The notes: a model not told the origin generated them from the letters alone. 47,444 nt of DNA from Nonomuraea antri (GCF_013283785.1 NZ_JABCPZ010000062.1:1-47444), one strand, 5' to 3'. Positions 1 to 8,292 are shown, counted from the first letter of the stretch. Program-made: numbers and translations.

Positions 1-339
1 GCGACTCCCGGCACCTCCTCGACAAAACCGCTGACCAGCCAGTTGACGTCTCGGGCCGCCTGGCTCAATTCCTTCATGCGTCGTCCTCCTCTAGCTCCGG
101 ACTGCCCAAACGCACGCCGCGGGCGAACCTCGTGCCGGGCACGGCCGCGCCGCAGACGGCGCCCCCCGCTCCGCCGGTCTCCCCCGACCGGCTGCGTAAC
201 AGGCTCGCCAGCTACCAGCAGGGCGTGCGCAAGGGACGCGCGGAGCTAGAGGAGGACGACGCATGAAGGAATTGAGCCAGGCGGCCCGAGACGTCAACTG
301 GCTGGTCAGCGGTTTTGTCGAGGAGGTGCCGGGAGTCGC
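1..339. repeat. 99-bp perfect fold-back inverted repeat at the left edge
   Basis: Bases 1-99 are the exact reverse complement of 241-339, with a 141-bp spacer (100-240). The right arm is the genuine cvnA1/cvnB1 junction, with the cvnB1 ribosome site and start. The left arm is an inverted copy sitting where the body of cvnA1 should be. The switch point lies at a TCCGGA palindrome (96-101), which fits a template-switch or chimeric-end event. It may be an assembly or amplification artefact at a contig end, or a real rearrangement. Confidence 0.95.
102..266 (+). CDS. cvnA: CvnA1, C-terminal fragment of conservon sensor kinase-like protein
   Basis: Only the last 54 residues are present. They carry the two short motifs that end every CvnA in this window: LPKRTPRANLVPGTA, then SPDRLRNRLASYQQGVR. 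The stop codon overlaps the cvnB1 start (ATGA at 263-266), the same junction as in the three complete conservons here. The kinase, HAMP and membrane parts are missing because the sequence folds back on itself at about base 99. The frame happens to stay open through the inverted arm, but those codons are not CvnA sequence. The fragment is truncated by the repeat or edge and should not be read as an intact gene. Confidence 0.8.
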   Translation: MPKRTPRANLVPGTAAPQTAPPAPPVSPDRLRNRLASYQQGVRKGRAELEEDDA

Positions 340-685
340 GCACGCGGTGGTCGTCTCCGCGGACGGCCTGCCGATGGCCTTTTCCCGCGGTTTCCCCAAG
401 GACCGCGCCGACCAGCTGGCCGCCATCGCGGCCGGATTGATCAGTTTGACCCAGGGCGCCTCGCGGGTCTTCGAAGGCGGCGGGGTCACGCAGACCCTCG
501 TCGAGATGGATCGCGGCCTGCTGCTGGTGATGTCGATCAGCGACGGATCCTGCCTGGCGGTGCTGGCCGCGCCCGACTGTGACATGGGCCTGGTGGCCTA
601 CCAGATGACGATCCTGGTCGAGCGTGCCGGGCAGGTGCTGACGCCTGCCGTACGGGCTGAGCTCTCGGCCTCTCGCCCCTGGTGA
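263..685 (+). CDS. cvnB: CvnB1, roadblock/LC7 domain protein
   Basis: 140 residues, one roadblock/LC7 domain, highly similar to the other three CvnB copies here. Shared signatures are ADGLPMAFSRGFPKDRADQ near residues 33-51, SLTQGA around 61, and SISDGSCLAVLAAPDCDMG around 91-109. Roadblock proteins are small dimeric regulators of GTPases. In Streptomyces conservon 9 the CvnB protein joins a membrane-bound complex with the kinase-like CvnA, the DUF742 CvnC and the GTPase CvnD. The ATG start overlaps the cvnA1 stop, with AGAGGAGG just upstream, so translation is probably coupled. It is the most diverged of the four CvnBs along with CvnB2 (FPKDRADQ rather than the FPADRADQ of copies 3 and 4). 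Confidence 0.93.
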   Translation: MKELSQAARDVNWLVSGFVEEVPGVAHAVVVSADGLPMAFSRGFPKDRADQLAAIAAGLISLTQGASRVFEGGGVTQTLVEMDRGLLLVMSISDGSCLAVLAAPDCDMGLVAYQMTILVERAGQVLTPAVRAELSASRPW

Positions 686-700
686 TGATGGGAGAGCGCA

Positions 701-1069
701 GTGGCATCGTGGCATGACGGGGAGCCGGAGCCCGAGCGGAGCTCGCTGGTGCGGATGTACACCGTCACCGGCGGCCGCACCGCTCCGCGCACCGGCCTGG
801 CCATGGAGGCGCTGGTCTCGTCGGCGACCTCGGCGCAGCTGGGCATGTCGTACACCAGGGAGTACCGCGCGATCAGCGACCTGTGCCGCCAGGTGCGCTC
901 GGTCGCGGAGATCTCCGCGCTGCTGAGCATCCCCCTGGGCGTGGCCCGGGTGCTGGTGGCCGACATGGAGGTGGAAGGGCTGGTCAGGGTGTACCAGCCG
1001 CAGCTCAACGCGGGCCTTCCGGACAGGAGCCTGCTCGAAAGGGTGCTCAGTGGACTACGCAGGCTCTAG
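701..1069 (+). CDS. cvnC: CvnC1, DUF742 protein
   Basis: 122 residues. The DUF742 family signature VRMYTVTGGRTAPR lies near residues 17-30. A winged-helix-like core follows (RSVAEISALLSIPLGVARVL, then ADMEVEGLVRVYQPQ), and the protein ends in ERVLSGLRRL. The GTG start is preceded by GGGAGAG. The last 20 bases overlap the start of cvnD1. In conservons this protein is part of the CvnABCD complex; its biochemical role is not settled. The N-terminus before the signature is short (about 16 residues) and differs from the other CvnC copies. Confidence 0.92.
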   Translation: MASWHDGEPEPERSSLVRMYTVTGGRTAPRTGLAMEALVSSATSAQLGMSYTREYRAISDLCRQVRSVAEISALLSIPLGVARVLVADMEVEGLVRVYQPQLNAGLPDRSLLERVLSGLRRL

Positions 1070-1616
1070 CCGGCTCACCTCCACGAAGATCGTGGTGGCG
1101 GGCGGGTTCGGCGTCGGCAAGACCACCTTCGTCGGCGCGGTGTCGGAGATCATGCCGCTGACCACGGAGGCGGTCATGACCGAGGCCTCGTCCGGCGTGG
1201 ACGACCTGGCGCACACCCCCGGCAAGACGACCACCACCGTGGCGATGGACTTCGGCCGGGTCTCCCTCGACCGTGACCTGATCATGTACCTGTTCGGCAC
1301 GCCGGGCCAGCAGCGGTTCTGGTTCATGTGGGACGACCTGGTCAAAGGCGCGATCGGGGCGGTGGTGCTGGTCGACACGCGGCGGCTGGCCGACAGCTTC
1401 TCCGCGATCGACTACTTCGAAGAGGCCGAGCTGCCGTTCGTGGTGGCGCTCAACGGCTGGGACGGCGCGTTCCCGCACATCGAGAGCCAGGTCAGGGAGG
1501 CGTTGTCCCTGTCGGGGCACGTGCCGATCGTGCGCACCGACGCGCGTGCCCGCGAGGCGGTCAAGAACACCCTGATCACGCTCGTCGAGCACGCGCTGAG
1601 CGTGCGTTCCTCCTGA
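1050..1616 (+). CDS. cvnD: CvnD1, small GTP-binding protein
   Basis: 188 residues. The P-loop GGFGVGKTTFVGAVSE lies near residues 18-33, a switch-like TTTTVAMDFGRVSLDRD follows, and LFGTPGQQRFWFMWDDL gives the G3 region. The G4 position reads NGWDG, so the usual NKxD lysine is absent, as in all four CvnDs here. This is the GTPase module of the conservon. The GTG start lies inside the end of cvnC1, and the GAAAGG upstream doubles as coding sequence for CvnC. It ends 16 bp from the convergent SIS gene, with no obvious terminator between. Confidence 0.93.
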   Translation: MDYAGSSRLTSTKIVVAGGFGVGKTTFVGAVSEIMPLTTEAVMTEASSGVDDLAHTPGKTTTTVAMDFGRVSLDRDLIMYLFGTPGQQRFWFMWDDLVKGAIGAVVLVDTRRLADSFSAIDYFEEAELPFVVALNGWDGAFPHIESQVREALSLSGHVPIVRTDARAREAVKNTLITLVEHALSVRSS

Positions 1617-1632
1617 TCCCCGGCCGGGTCTC

Positions 1633-2592
1633 CTACTGGTCGATCCACCAGTGGGCCGCGACCAGCTCGGCGACCAGCGTCTCGGTCAGCAGCGGGACGT
1701 CCGCCTCGGCCTCGTGCGCGTAGCGGATCGCGGCGGCGGCGTCCTTCACCTCGGCGCCGACCGAGATCACCGTCGAGCCGCGCTCGCGCACCCAGTCCAT
1801 GGCCTGCTCGTCGTAGCGCGAGCCCGGGTAGAGCAGCGCCCGGTAGTCGAGGGTCTTGGTGAGGTAGACGTCCACGTGGGACCAGTCGCCGCTCTCGCAG
1901 GCGTCCGCTCGCCGGCGCGGGCCCTCGCGGAACATCAGCGCCGACTGCTCGGCCGACGACAGCCGCTCGGCCGGGGCGATCGTGTGGACGCCGTGCGGGC
2001 CGTCCAGCAGCTCCAGGGCCAGGGGGAGCCATTCGTCGCGGCGTTCCAGCAGGTCGGCGGTGGCCTCGGCGGTGCGGCGGACGAGCGCGGGCAGGTCACG
2101 GTCCACGCCGGTGAGATGCGACTCCAGGGCCAGCAGCAGCGCCAGCGTGTGCTGGAAGGTGCGGCAGGCGACGCCGCCGCGCTCCTCGCCCGCGTGCATC
2201 GGGATCACCAGGTCGGCCGACTCCTCGATGGGCGAGCCCGCCCGGTTGGTGAGCGCGGCGATGAACGAGGGGCCGCCCGCGTAGCGGGCCACCGCGTCCA
2301 GGGTCTCGCGGCTGCCGCCGGTCGCCGAGATCGGCACGACCAGCGTGTTCTCGCCGGCCGGGTAGGTGGCGGCGGCCGAGGCGTAGTCGGCGTAGGCGTC
2401 GATGCCGGCCGCCCGCAGCCGCAGCGCGGCCACGCCGGCGGCGTAGCGGGAGCTGCCCATGCCCAGGAACAACACCCGCTCGACGGTCGAGGGCAGCCGC
2501 TCGAACGGGTCGCCCTCGGCGAGTACGTCGGCCAGCTCGGCCAGCGCGGCGGGCTTGGCCTCCAGGTCGGCCAGGTAGAGCTCGGAATTCAC
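1633..2592 (-). CDS. SIS-domain sugar isomerase-like protein (GlmS C-terminal type)
   Basis: 319 residues with two SIS (sugar isomerase) half-domains. The first holds VLFLGMGSSRYAAG (about 40-53) and PISATGGSRETLDAV (about 86-100), typical of phosphosugar-binding loops. The second begins near residue 190. It resembles the isomerase half of glucosamine-6-phosphate synthase and AgaS/FrlB-type deglycase or deaminase proteins; there is no glutaminase domain. The GTG start overlaps the stop of the upstream kinase gene (GTGA, 2589-2592), so the two form one operon. If the kinase makes glucosamine 6-phosphate, this protein would be the natural candidate for its isomerisation or deamination. That is inference from the pairing. 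Confidence 0.82.
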   Translation of the reverse strand: MNSELYLADLEAKPAALAELADVLAEGDPFERLPSTVERVLFLGMGSSRYAAGVAALRLRAAGIDAYADYASAAATYPAGENTLVVPISATGGSRETLDAVARYAGGPSFIAALTNRAGSPIEESADLVIPMHAGEERGGVACRTFQHTLALLLALESHLTGVDRDLPALVRRTAEATADLLERRDEWLPLALELLDGPHGVHTIAPAERLSSAEQSALMFREGPRRRADACESGDWSHVDVYLTKTLDYRALLYPGSRYDEQAMDWVRERGSTVISVGAEVKDAAAAIRYAHEAEADVPLLTETLVAELVAAHWWIDQ

Positions 2593-3776
2593 GGGGTCGT
2601 CTCCTCGGTGTACCAGGTGCGCAGCACGCCCATGGGGGCGTAGCGCCAGCGGGGCAGGTGGCGGGCTGCGTAGATCAGCTCGCGGCATTCCTGCTCGATC
2701 TCGAACGGGCGGATGAGTGAGGTGTCCAGGAGGTCCGCCGCGCCGTGCTCGGACAGCCGGGCGCGGTAGGCGGTGAGCAGGGCCTCGCGGGAGCCGGCCG
2801 CCCAGCTCGCCGCGTCGGCCGGCGGGGTGCCCCGGCGTTTGATCGCCACCTGGGCGACGTGTTCGAGGCTGGTGGTGAGCTGGGCGACGTCCCTGGCCGC
2901 GGGCTGGGGGGCGTCGGGGTCGGCGACGGTGGGGTTGCCGTCGAAGTCGATCACCGCGTAGCCGTCGCGCCAGCGCAGGATCTGGCCCACGTGCAGGTCG
3001 CCGTGGATGCGGATGCGCGGCGTGGTGACCGGCCGGGCGAGGGCGGCCAGCTCCGCGCGCAGGTCGCCGGCCCTGGCCCGCAGCCACGCACCGTCGGTGC
3101 CGTCGGTCAGCGACAGCGCCTCGTCGAGCGCCCGCTCCGCCCTGGCCGCCAGATCAGCGGGATCGGCGGGCGGGCCGCCTTCGGGACCGGCTTCGGGACC
3201 GCCGGGCTCCAGCGTCGACAGGGAGAGGTGCAGGTCGGCGGCGAGCCGGCCGAGGTGCGACGCGAACGCGGTGCTGCCGGACTCGGCGTCGGCCACGCAC
3301 CACTCCCAGCCGTCCTCGGCGTCGGGGAGATAGCCGGTGATCAGCGCGAGCAGGAGTTCGCCGTGCTCGTCGGCGCGGGTCAGGGCCGCGTACGGGGGCG
3401 CGGTCTCGTTGAATCCCGTATCAGTCAGGTGGGCGAGGATCTCCGGGGTCCGGTGCGGCAGCCTGACAGGCGGAGTCAGCCATTTGACCACCACCTGGTC
3501 GCCGACGACCACCGAGTAGTTCGTCTGGTCGACGTGGTCGCCGAAATCCCGCTCAGCCGGGACCCCGGTGTGGGGAGCCCCTGCCCCGTGCGAGAAAGTG
3601 GGCAGCGGGCGGAATCGGCGGACGCCGAACGGCGGTGGAACGTCGCCGGTCAACAGCGTCACGAGCGCCGCGGTGAGGCCGCGATCTCCGGGGGTGAGTG
3701 GGTTCTCACCCAGGGAGAGCAACCGGCTCCCTATTGAATCCCAATTCAACAGTCTGACCAAACTTCCTGGTAGCAA
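2589..3776 (-). CDS. Maltokinase-like aminosugar kinase (probable glucosamine kinase)
   Basis: Up to 395 residues. The C-terminal lobe carries the phosphotransferase motif IHGDLHVGQILRW, followed by VIDFDGNP, the catalytic loop and metal-binding Asp of the maltokinase/aminoglycoside-phosphotransferase fold. The N-terminal cap (NPLTPGDRGLTAALVTLL) matches actinobacterial glucosamine kinases better than trehalose-pathway maltokinases, and no trehalose genes are nearby. It is coupled to the SIS isomerase. The start is uncertain: TTG 3776 is the longest but lacks a good ribosome site. TTG 3749, or a downstream TTG preceded by GGGAG, is possible. The palindrome at 3734-3749 lies inside or just upstream of the start. 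Confidence 0.78.
   Translation of the reverse strand: MLPGSLVRLLNWDSIGSRLLSLGENPLTPGDRGLTAALVTLLTGDVPPPFGVRRFRPLPTFSHGAGAPHTGVPAERDFGDHVDQTNYSVVVGDQVVVKWLTPPVRLPHRTPEILAHLTDTGFNETAPPYAALTRADEHGELLLALITGYLPDAEDGWEWCVADAESGSTAFASHLGRLAADLHLSLSTLEPGGPEAGPEGGPPADPADLAARAERALDEALSLTDGTDGAWLRARAGDLRAELAALARPVTTPRIRIHGDLHVGQILRWRDGYAVIDFDGNPTVADPDAPQPAARDVAQLTTSLEHVAQVAIKRRGTPPADAASWAAGSREALLTAYRARLSEHGAADLLDTSLIRPFEIEQECRELIYAARHLPRWRYAPMGVLRTWYTEETTP
3734..3749. promoter_or_regulatory. Candidate TetR operator, TTGAA-N6-TTCAA
   Basis: TTGAATCCCAATTCAA is a 16-bp palindrome (the outer six bases pair on each side). The same spacing and half-sites occur at 8367-8382 beside the tetR gene. This copy lies about 144 bp upstream of the potD start and at the 5' end of the divergent kinase gene, so it could control either. 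That it binds the TetR protein encoded at 7678-8292 is inference. Confidence 0.5.
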
Positions 3777-3892
3777 TGTCGGGAAAAGTCTTGCTCATGT
3801 TGATTTCTGCTGCAACACTCCTTGATCTGGTCTGCCGTGCCCGTAGGTCGCGCGACCCTTGAAACATCGCACTTTCAGAAGGAGTAGCGGAC
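3777..3892. promoter_or_regulatory. Divergent promoter region of the kinase/isomerase and pot operons
   Basis: 116 bp between the divergent kinase gene and potD, with locally lower GC. The potD ribosome site AGAAGGAG (3877-3884) sits 8 bp before the GTG start. No clear -35/-10 pair can be assigned by eye. Confidence 0.5.
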
Positions 3893-5011
3893 GTGTTCCG
3901 TACCCGGTTCAGCCGTCGTCTTCCGGCAGCCGTTGCGGTGGCCGGCCTCGCGCTCGCCGTCGCGGCGTGCGGTGGAGAGTCGACCAGCTCAGACGGCACG
4001 ACCAAGGCAGCAGCCGAACTCAAGCCCAACGCGGACCTGTCGAAGCAGTCGCTCCAGATCACGGTGTGGGACGGGTACACGCCCAAGGAGCTGCCGGAGC
4101 GCGTCAAGACCGACCTCAAGGTCCAGGACCTGAAGATCGCGCTGCACGACACCAACGAGACCGCCATGACCAAGCTCACCGTCAGCGGTGACAGCGGCAT
4201 CGACGTGGCGTTCGTGTCCGGCCAGTACGCCCAGGCGCTCAACGCGATGGGCCTGCTCGAGCCGATCCACCCGGAGCTGATCCCGAACCTGGCCAACCTC
4301 TACCCCGAGGCCACCCAGCTCTCCTACGACAAGGGCAACAAGTTCTCGGTGCCCTACACGTGGGGCACCACCGGCATCTGCTACCGCAGCGACCTGGTCA
4401 AGGCCACGCCGACGAGCTGGAACGACCTGCTCAAGCCGCCGGCCTGGGCCGAGAAGAAGGTCACCATGATGACCACCGAGCGCTGGCTGGCCCTGCCCGC
4501 GCTCAAGTCGCTCGGCTACTCGATCAACACCGACAAGGACGAGGAGATCGCCAAGGCGAAGGAACTCCTCATGGCGGCCAAGCCGCACCTGCTCGGCTAC
4601 GACGACACCACCTTCGGCGACCGCCTGAAGTCCGGCGAGGCCCTCATGGTCGAGGCCTGGGACGGCTGGTGCCCGACCACGGACGAGAAGCAGAACATCA
4701 AGTTCGTGGTGCCGAAGGAGGGCAGCGACCTCTGGGTGGACACCATGGTGATCATGAAGTCCTCCAAGAACAAGGAGGCGGCGCATGCCTTCATCAACTA
4801 CATCCTCAACCCGGACACGCACCGCTGGGCCGCGGAGAACATCAACTACAAGGTCCCGAACAAGGCCGCGATGGACAAGGTGCAGATCCCCGAGGGCTCT
4901 CTCCTCGGCATCAAGCCGGCCGAGCTGCTGAACGGCGAGTCGATCATCGACCTGGGTCAGGGGTCTACCAAGTACACCCGTCTCCAGACCGAGGTCACGG
5001 CGAAGTCGTAG
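3893..5011 (+). CDS. potD: PotD-like polyamine-binding lipoprotein of an ABC importer
   Basis: 372 residues. A lipoprotein signal peptide has twin arginines (SRRLP), a hydrophobic core and the lipobox LAVAAC. The mature protein is a PotD/PotF-type periplasmic-fold receptor: TVWDGYTPKEL near the N-terminus, then VPYTWGTTGICYRSDLV, then VEAWDGWCPTT, the ligand-cleft segments typical of spermidine/putrescine receptors. The GTG start is set by AGAAGGAG. It is the first gene of a potD-B-C-A operon, and an aminobutyraldehyde-type dehydrogenase follows downstream, which supports putrescine or a related amine as ligand. The exact polyamine cannot be read from sequence. Confidence 0.88.
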   Translation: MFRTRFSRRLPAAVAVAGLALAVAACGGESTSSDGTTKAAAELKPNADLSKQSLQITVWDGYTPKELPERVKTDLKVQDLKIALHDTNETAMTKLTVSGDSGIDVAFVSGQYAQALNAMGLLEPIHPELIPNLANLYPEATQLSYDKGNKFSVPYTWGTTGICYRSDLVKATPTSWNDLLKPPAWAEKKVTMMTTERWLALPALKSLGYSINTDKDEEIAKAKELLMAAKPHLLGYDDTTFGDRLKSGEALMVEAWDGWCPTTDEKQNIKFVVPKEGSDLWVDTMVIMKSSKNKEAAHAFINYILNPDTHRWAAENINYKVPNKAAMDKVQIPEGSLLGIKPAELLNGESIIDLGQGSTKYTRLQTEVTAKS

Positions 5012-5018
5012 TCTTGCG

Positions 5019-5876
5019 GTGAGCACAGAGGTCAAGGCGGCTCAGCCGGCGTCCCCGTCCCGGGGCCGCCGGCTGGGCGCGTTCGTTTTTCTCACGCCGG
5101 GTCTGGCGTACCTGGTCGTTTTCCTGCTGGTGCCGCTGGCGCTGGTGCTCGGTTACACGGTCTTCCAGCGCGGCCGCTACGGCGGCGTGATCTACGAGTT
5201 CACCACCGAGAACTTCACCCGCCTGGCGGACTCGCTCTACGTCGGCGTGTTCGTCGACTCCCTGAAGATCGCCACGCTCACGACGCTGATCGCGCTGCTG
5301 CTCGGCTATCCGACGGCGTACCTCATCGCGCAACTGCCGCGTAAGTGGAAGACGATCGCGCTGGTCGCCATCGTGCTGCCGTTCTGGACGAACTTCATCA
5401 TCCGGGTCTACGCCTGGATCATGCTGCTGAGCCCGGTCGGGCTGGTCAACTCGGCGCTGGGCACCGAGCTGGAGCTGCTGTACAACCAGGGCGCGGTGGT
5501 CACCGGGCTGCTCTACTCGTACCTGCCGCTGATGGTGCTGCCGCTGTACGCCACGATCGAGAAGCTCGACCCGCAGTTGCGCGAGGCGTCGGCGAACCTG
5601 GGCGCGTCGGCGTTCACCACGTTCAGGAAGGTCACACTGCCGCTGACCGTGCCCGGCGTGCTGACCGGCAGCCTGTTCGTGTTCGTGCCGAGCTTCGGCA
5701 ACTTCGTCATCCCCGAGATGCTCGGCGGCGGCAAGACCGTGATGGTGGGCAACCTGATCCGCACCGAGTTCCTCAAGGCGCGCGACTGGCCGTTCGGCTC
5801 GGCGCTCGCGCTGGCCCTCATCGCGGTGCTGGTCGTGCTGCTGACGGTGCAGTCGTGGGCGGCCCGCCGTGCGTAG
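5019..5876 (+). CDS. potB: PotB-like ABC permease
   Basis: 285 residues with about six membrane segments, the first at GAFVFLTPGLAYLVVFLL. The permease EAA-loop reads LREASANLGASAFTTFRKV, followed by TLPLTVPGVLTG, which contacts the PotA ATPase. The family is the spermidine/putrescine type (BPD transport domain). The GTG start lies 7 bp after the potD stop, with only a weak ribosome site. The 3' end overlaps potC by 8 bp. The length is normal for PotB. Confidence 0.88.
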   Translation: MSTEVKAAQPASPSRGRRLGAFVFLTPGLAYLVVFLLVPLALVLGYTVFQRGRYGGVIYEFTTENFTRLADSLYVGVFVDSLKIATLTTLIALLLGYPTAYLIAQLPRKWKTIALVAIVLPFWTNFIIRVYAWIMLLSPVGLVNSALGTELELLYNQGAVVTGLLYSYLPLMVLPLYATIEKLDPQLREASANLGASAFTTFRKVTLPLTVPGVLTGSLFVFVPSFGNFVIPEMLGGGKTVMVGNLIRTEFLKARDWPFGSALALALIAVLVVLLTVQSWAARRA

Positions 5877-6648
5877 GTCGAAGCTGCTCTACCTGCCGTT
5901 CTGGGCGACCTACGCCTTCCTGTACCTGCCGATCCTCGTGCTCGTCGTGATGTCGTTCAACTCCGGCGAGTCGGCCTACAGCTACGAGGGCTTCAGCCTC
6001 AAGTGGTACGGCCAGCTGCTGGAGAACGAGCGCGTCATGGCGGGCCTGGTCAACACGCTGATCGTGGCCGCGGGCTCGACGGTGATCGCCACCGTGCTCG
6101 GCACGCTGCTGGCCGTCGGCCTGGCCAGGTACACCAGGTCCAAGACGCTCGACGCGTTCGCGCTGATGCCGGCCGTGCTGCCCGACCTGGTGATCGCGAT
6201 CGGGCTGCTGCTGTTCTACGGCCTGATCCAGCTCACGCTCGGGCTGTACTCGGTGATCATCGCGCACGGCGTGTTCGCCATGGCGTTCGTCGCCGCCGTC
6301 GTCCGCACCAGGCTCACCAACAGCGACACCTCGCTGGAGGAGGCCTCGCGCGACCTCGGCGCCGGGCCCGTGGTGACGTTCATGAAGATCACGCTGCCCC
6401 AGCTGCTGCCCGGCATCGTCGCCGGCGCGCTGCTGGCGTTCACGCTGTCGCTGGACGAGTTCGTGATCGCCTTCTTCACGATCGGCAACGTCGAGCAGAC
6501 GCTGCCCATCGTCATCTACTCAATGATCCGTTTCGGGGTGACCCCGGAGATCAACGCGCTGGCGGCGATCCTGCTCCTGGTGAGCTTCACGGCGGTGATC
6601 GCCGGGCAGCGCCTGACCAAGATCGGGGAGTCACGTGCTCAAGATTGA
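5869..6648 (+). CDS. potC: PotC-like ABC permease
   Basis: 259 residues with six predicted membrane segments (FWATYAFLYLPILVLVVM first). It has the PotC-type sequence MSFNSGESAYSYEGFSLKWY after segment 1. Its EAA-loop is LEEASRDLGAGPVVTFMKI, followed by TLPQLLPGIVAGAL and SLDEFVIAFF. It pairs with PotB to form the channel. The GTG start overlaps potB by 8 bp, and the end overlaps potA by 14 bp, indicating tight translational coupling. Confidence 0.88.
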   Translation: MRRSKLLYLPFWATYAFLYLPILVLVVMSFNSGESAYSYEGFSLKWYGQLLENERVMAGLVNTLIVAAGSTVIATVLGTLLAVGLARYTRSKTLDAFALMPAVLPDLVIAIGLLLFYGLIQLTLGLYSVIIAHGVFAMAFVAAVVRTRLTNSDTSLEEASRDLGAGPVVTFMKITLPQLLPGIVAGALLAFTLSLDEFVIAFFTIGNVEQTLPIVIYSMIRFGVTPEINALAAILLLVSFTAVIAGQRLTKIGESRAQD

Positions 6649-7684
6649 CGGCATCAGCCGCAGGTTCGGCAGCGTCACCGCGCTCGACGACGTCTCGCTG
6701 CGGATCGAGCAGGGCGAGTTCTTCGCGCTGCTCGGGCCTTCGGGGTGCGGCAAGACCACCCTGCTGCGCATCCTGGCCGGGTTCGAGACCCCCGACAGCG
6801 GCACGGTCACGCTCGACGGTGAAGACCTGCTCGGCAAGCAGCCCAACCGGCGGCCGATCAGCCTGATGTTCCAGTCGTACGCGCTGTTCCCGCACATGAC
6901 CGTGGCCAAGAACGTGGCCTACGGCCTGGAGCGCGAGAAGCTGCCGCGCCAGGAGATCAAGAAGCGGGTCGGCGAGGTGCTGGAGACCGTGGGCCTGTCG
7001 GCGCACGGCGGACGCAAGCCCGCCCAGCTCTCCGGCGGCCAGCGCCAGCGTGTCGCATTGGCTCGTTCCATCGTCAAGCGGCCCCGGCTGCTCCTGCTGG
7101 ACGAGCCGCTGTCGGCGCTGGACAAGAAGGTCCGGGCCGACATGCAGCTGGAGCTCAAGCGGTTGCAGAACGAGGTCGGCATCACCTTCGTGGTCGTCAC
7201 CCACGACCAGGAGGAGGCCATGTCGCTGGCCGACCGCATCGCCGTCTTCGACAGCGGCAGCGTGCGCCAGGTCGACGAGCCCATCTCGCTGTACGAGCGG
7301 CCGCGCTCGCCGTTCGTGGCCGACTTCGTCGGCGCCAACAACCTCTTCCACGGCGCCGCCACCGGCCTGGACGCGCTGCAGAGCGACGAGTTCGGCATGC
7401 TGCCCGGCACCCCGCTGACCGAGCTGGGGGCAGGTGCGAAGGCGCTGCTCGCGGTGCGTCCGGAGAAGGTCGAGCTGGCCGACGACAACGCCGTGCGCGG
7501 TTTCAAGGGCAGCGTGCTCGACGTGAGCTTCTACGGCGGCGTCTCGCACATCTCGGTGGACGTCCCGGGACGGGCCAAGCCGGTGCTCGTGGCCGTGCAG
7601 GGCGCGAGCACCGTGCGTCAGGGCGCCAAGGTGAAGCTGCGCTGGGAGGCCAAGGACGCGGTCATCATGGCGGCCGATCAATGA
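6635..7684 (+). CDS. potA: PotA-like ABC ATPase
   Basis: 349 residues. Walker A GPSGCGKTTLLR lies near residue 35, the Q-loop is LMFQSYALFPHMT, the signature is LSGGQRQRVALARS, Walker B is LLLLDEPLSALD, and the switch His is in VVTHDQEEAM. A TOBE-type C-terminal domain follows (about 240-349), as expected for PotA, where it takes part in regulation. GTG start after GGGGAG. The gene ends inside the convergent tetR gene (7-bp overlap), so there is no room for a separate terminator. Confidence 0.92.
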   Translation: MLKIDGISRRFGSVTALDDVSLRIEQGEFFALLGPSGCGKTTLLRILAGFETPDSGTVTLDGEDLLGKQPNRRPISLMFQSYALFPHMTVAKNVAYGLEREKLPRQEIKKRVGEVLETVGLSAHGGRKPAQLSGGQRQRVALARSIVKRPRLLLLDEPLSALDKKVRADMQLELKRLQNEVGITFVVVTHDQEEAMSLADRIAVFDSGSVRQVDEPISLYERPRSPFVADFVGANNLFHGAATGLDALQSDEFGMLPGTPLTELGAGAKALLAVRPEKVELADDNAVRGFKGSVLDVSFYGGVSHISVDVPGRAKPVLVAVQGASTVRQGAKVKLRWEAKDAVIMAADQ

Positions 7685-8292
7685 TCGAGGTCGTGACCCG
7701 TCACCGTGCGGGCGTAGGACAGGATCAGCTCGGCCGCCTCCTCGGGGCCGATCAGCGGGTGCCTGGCGGTGATGCGGTAGCCGTAGGCGTCCTCGAGCGC
7801 CACCAGGTTGCGGGAGATGGTCAGCGCGTCGGCCCGCAGCGTGAACACCCCGAGCGCGGCCCCGGTGTCGAGGATCGACTGGTACATCGACACCTGCCGG
7901 TCGTAGAGCGAGGTGAGCAGGACGCCGTAGACCCGGTTGCGCCCGGCGGCCCCGCCGAGCTCGTTGAGCAGGCGCACGTCCGGGTCGAGCGGCCCGGTGG
8001 GCAGCCCGGACCTGATCGTGACGACCAGCTTCTCCGCGGGGTCGGTGAGCCTGGCGAGCTGGCGCATCCGCTGCTCGTAGAAGCGCTCCATGCCGGCGTG
8101 CTGGGCCTCGATCAGCAGCTCGCTCAGGTCGGGGTAGTGGTAGAGCACGGCGCCCGAGGTCAGGCCGGCCTCCTCGGCGACATGGGAGAGCTGTACACCG
8201 TCTATGCCATGGCGGATGATGGCCCTGCGCGCGGCCTCGATCAGGTCGATGCGCCGGTCACTACGGCTTTTGCGCTGGGCCACGCGCACCAC
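7678..8292 (-). CDS. TetR-family transcriptional regulator
   Basis: 204 residues. An N-terminal helix-turn-helix (IDLIEAARRAIIRHGIDGVQ, then LSHVAEEAGLTSGAVLYHY, about 16-54) is followed by a helical ligand domain resembling the BetI/TetR_C class. It is transcribed toward potA and divergently from the glycosyltransferase gene. Palindromes TTGAA-N6-TTCAA occur just upstream of it (8367-8382) and upstream of potD (3734-3749), which suggests that it represses the amine-uptake genes and perhaps the glycosyltransferase. The ligand is unknown; a polyamine or its aldehyde is plausible. The GTG start is chosen; a second GTG follows directly. Confidence 0.88.
   Translation of the reverse strand: MVRVAQRKSRSDRRIDLIEAARRAIIRHGIDGVQLSHVAEEAGLTSGAVLYHYPDLSELLIEAQHAGMERFYEQRMRQLARLTDPAEKLVVTIRSGLPTGPLDPDVRLLNELGGAAGRNRVYGVLLTSLYDRQVSMYQSILDTGAALGVFTLRADALTISRNLVALEDAYGYRITARHPLIGPEEAAELILSYARTVTGHDLDH

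Noticed and set aside
2593..3087. N-terminal extension of the SIS gene into the kinase gene
   Set aside because: The extra codons are Arg/Pro/His-rich shadow sequence of the kinase frame. The GTG at 2592 with a GTGA overlap is the natural start.
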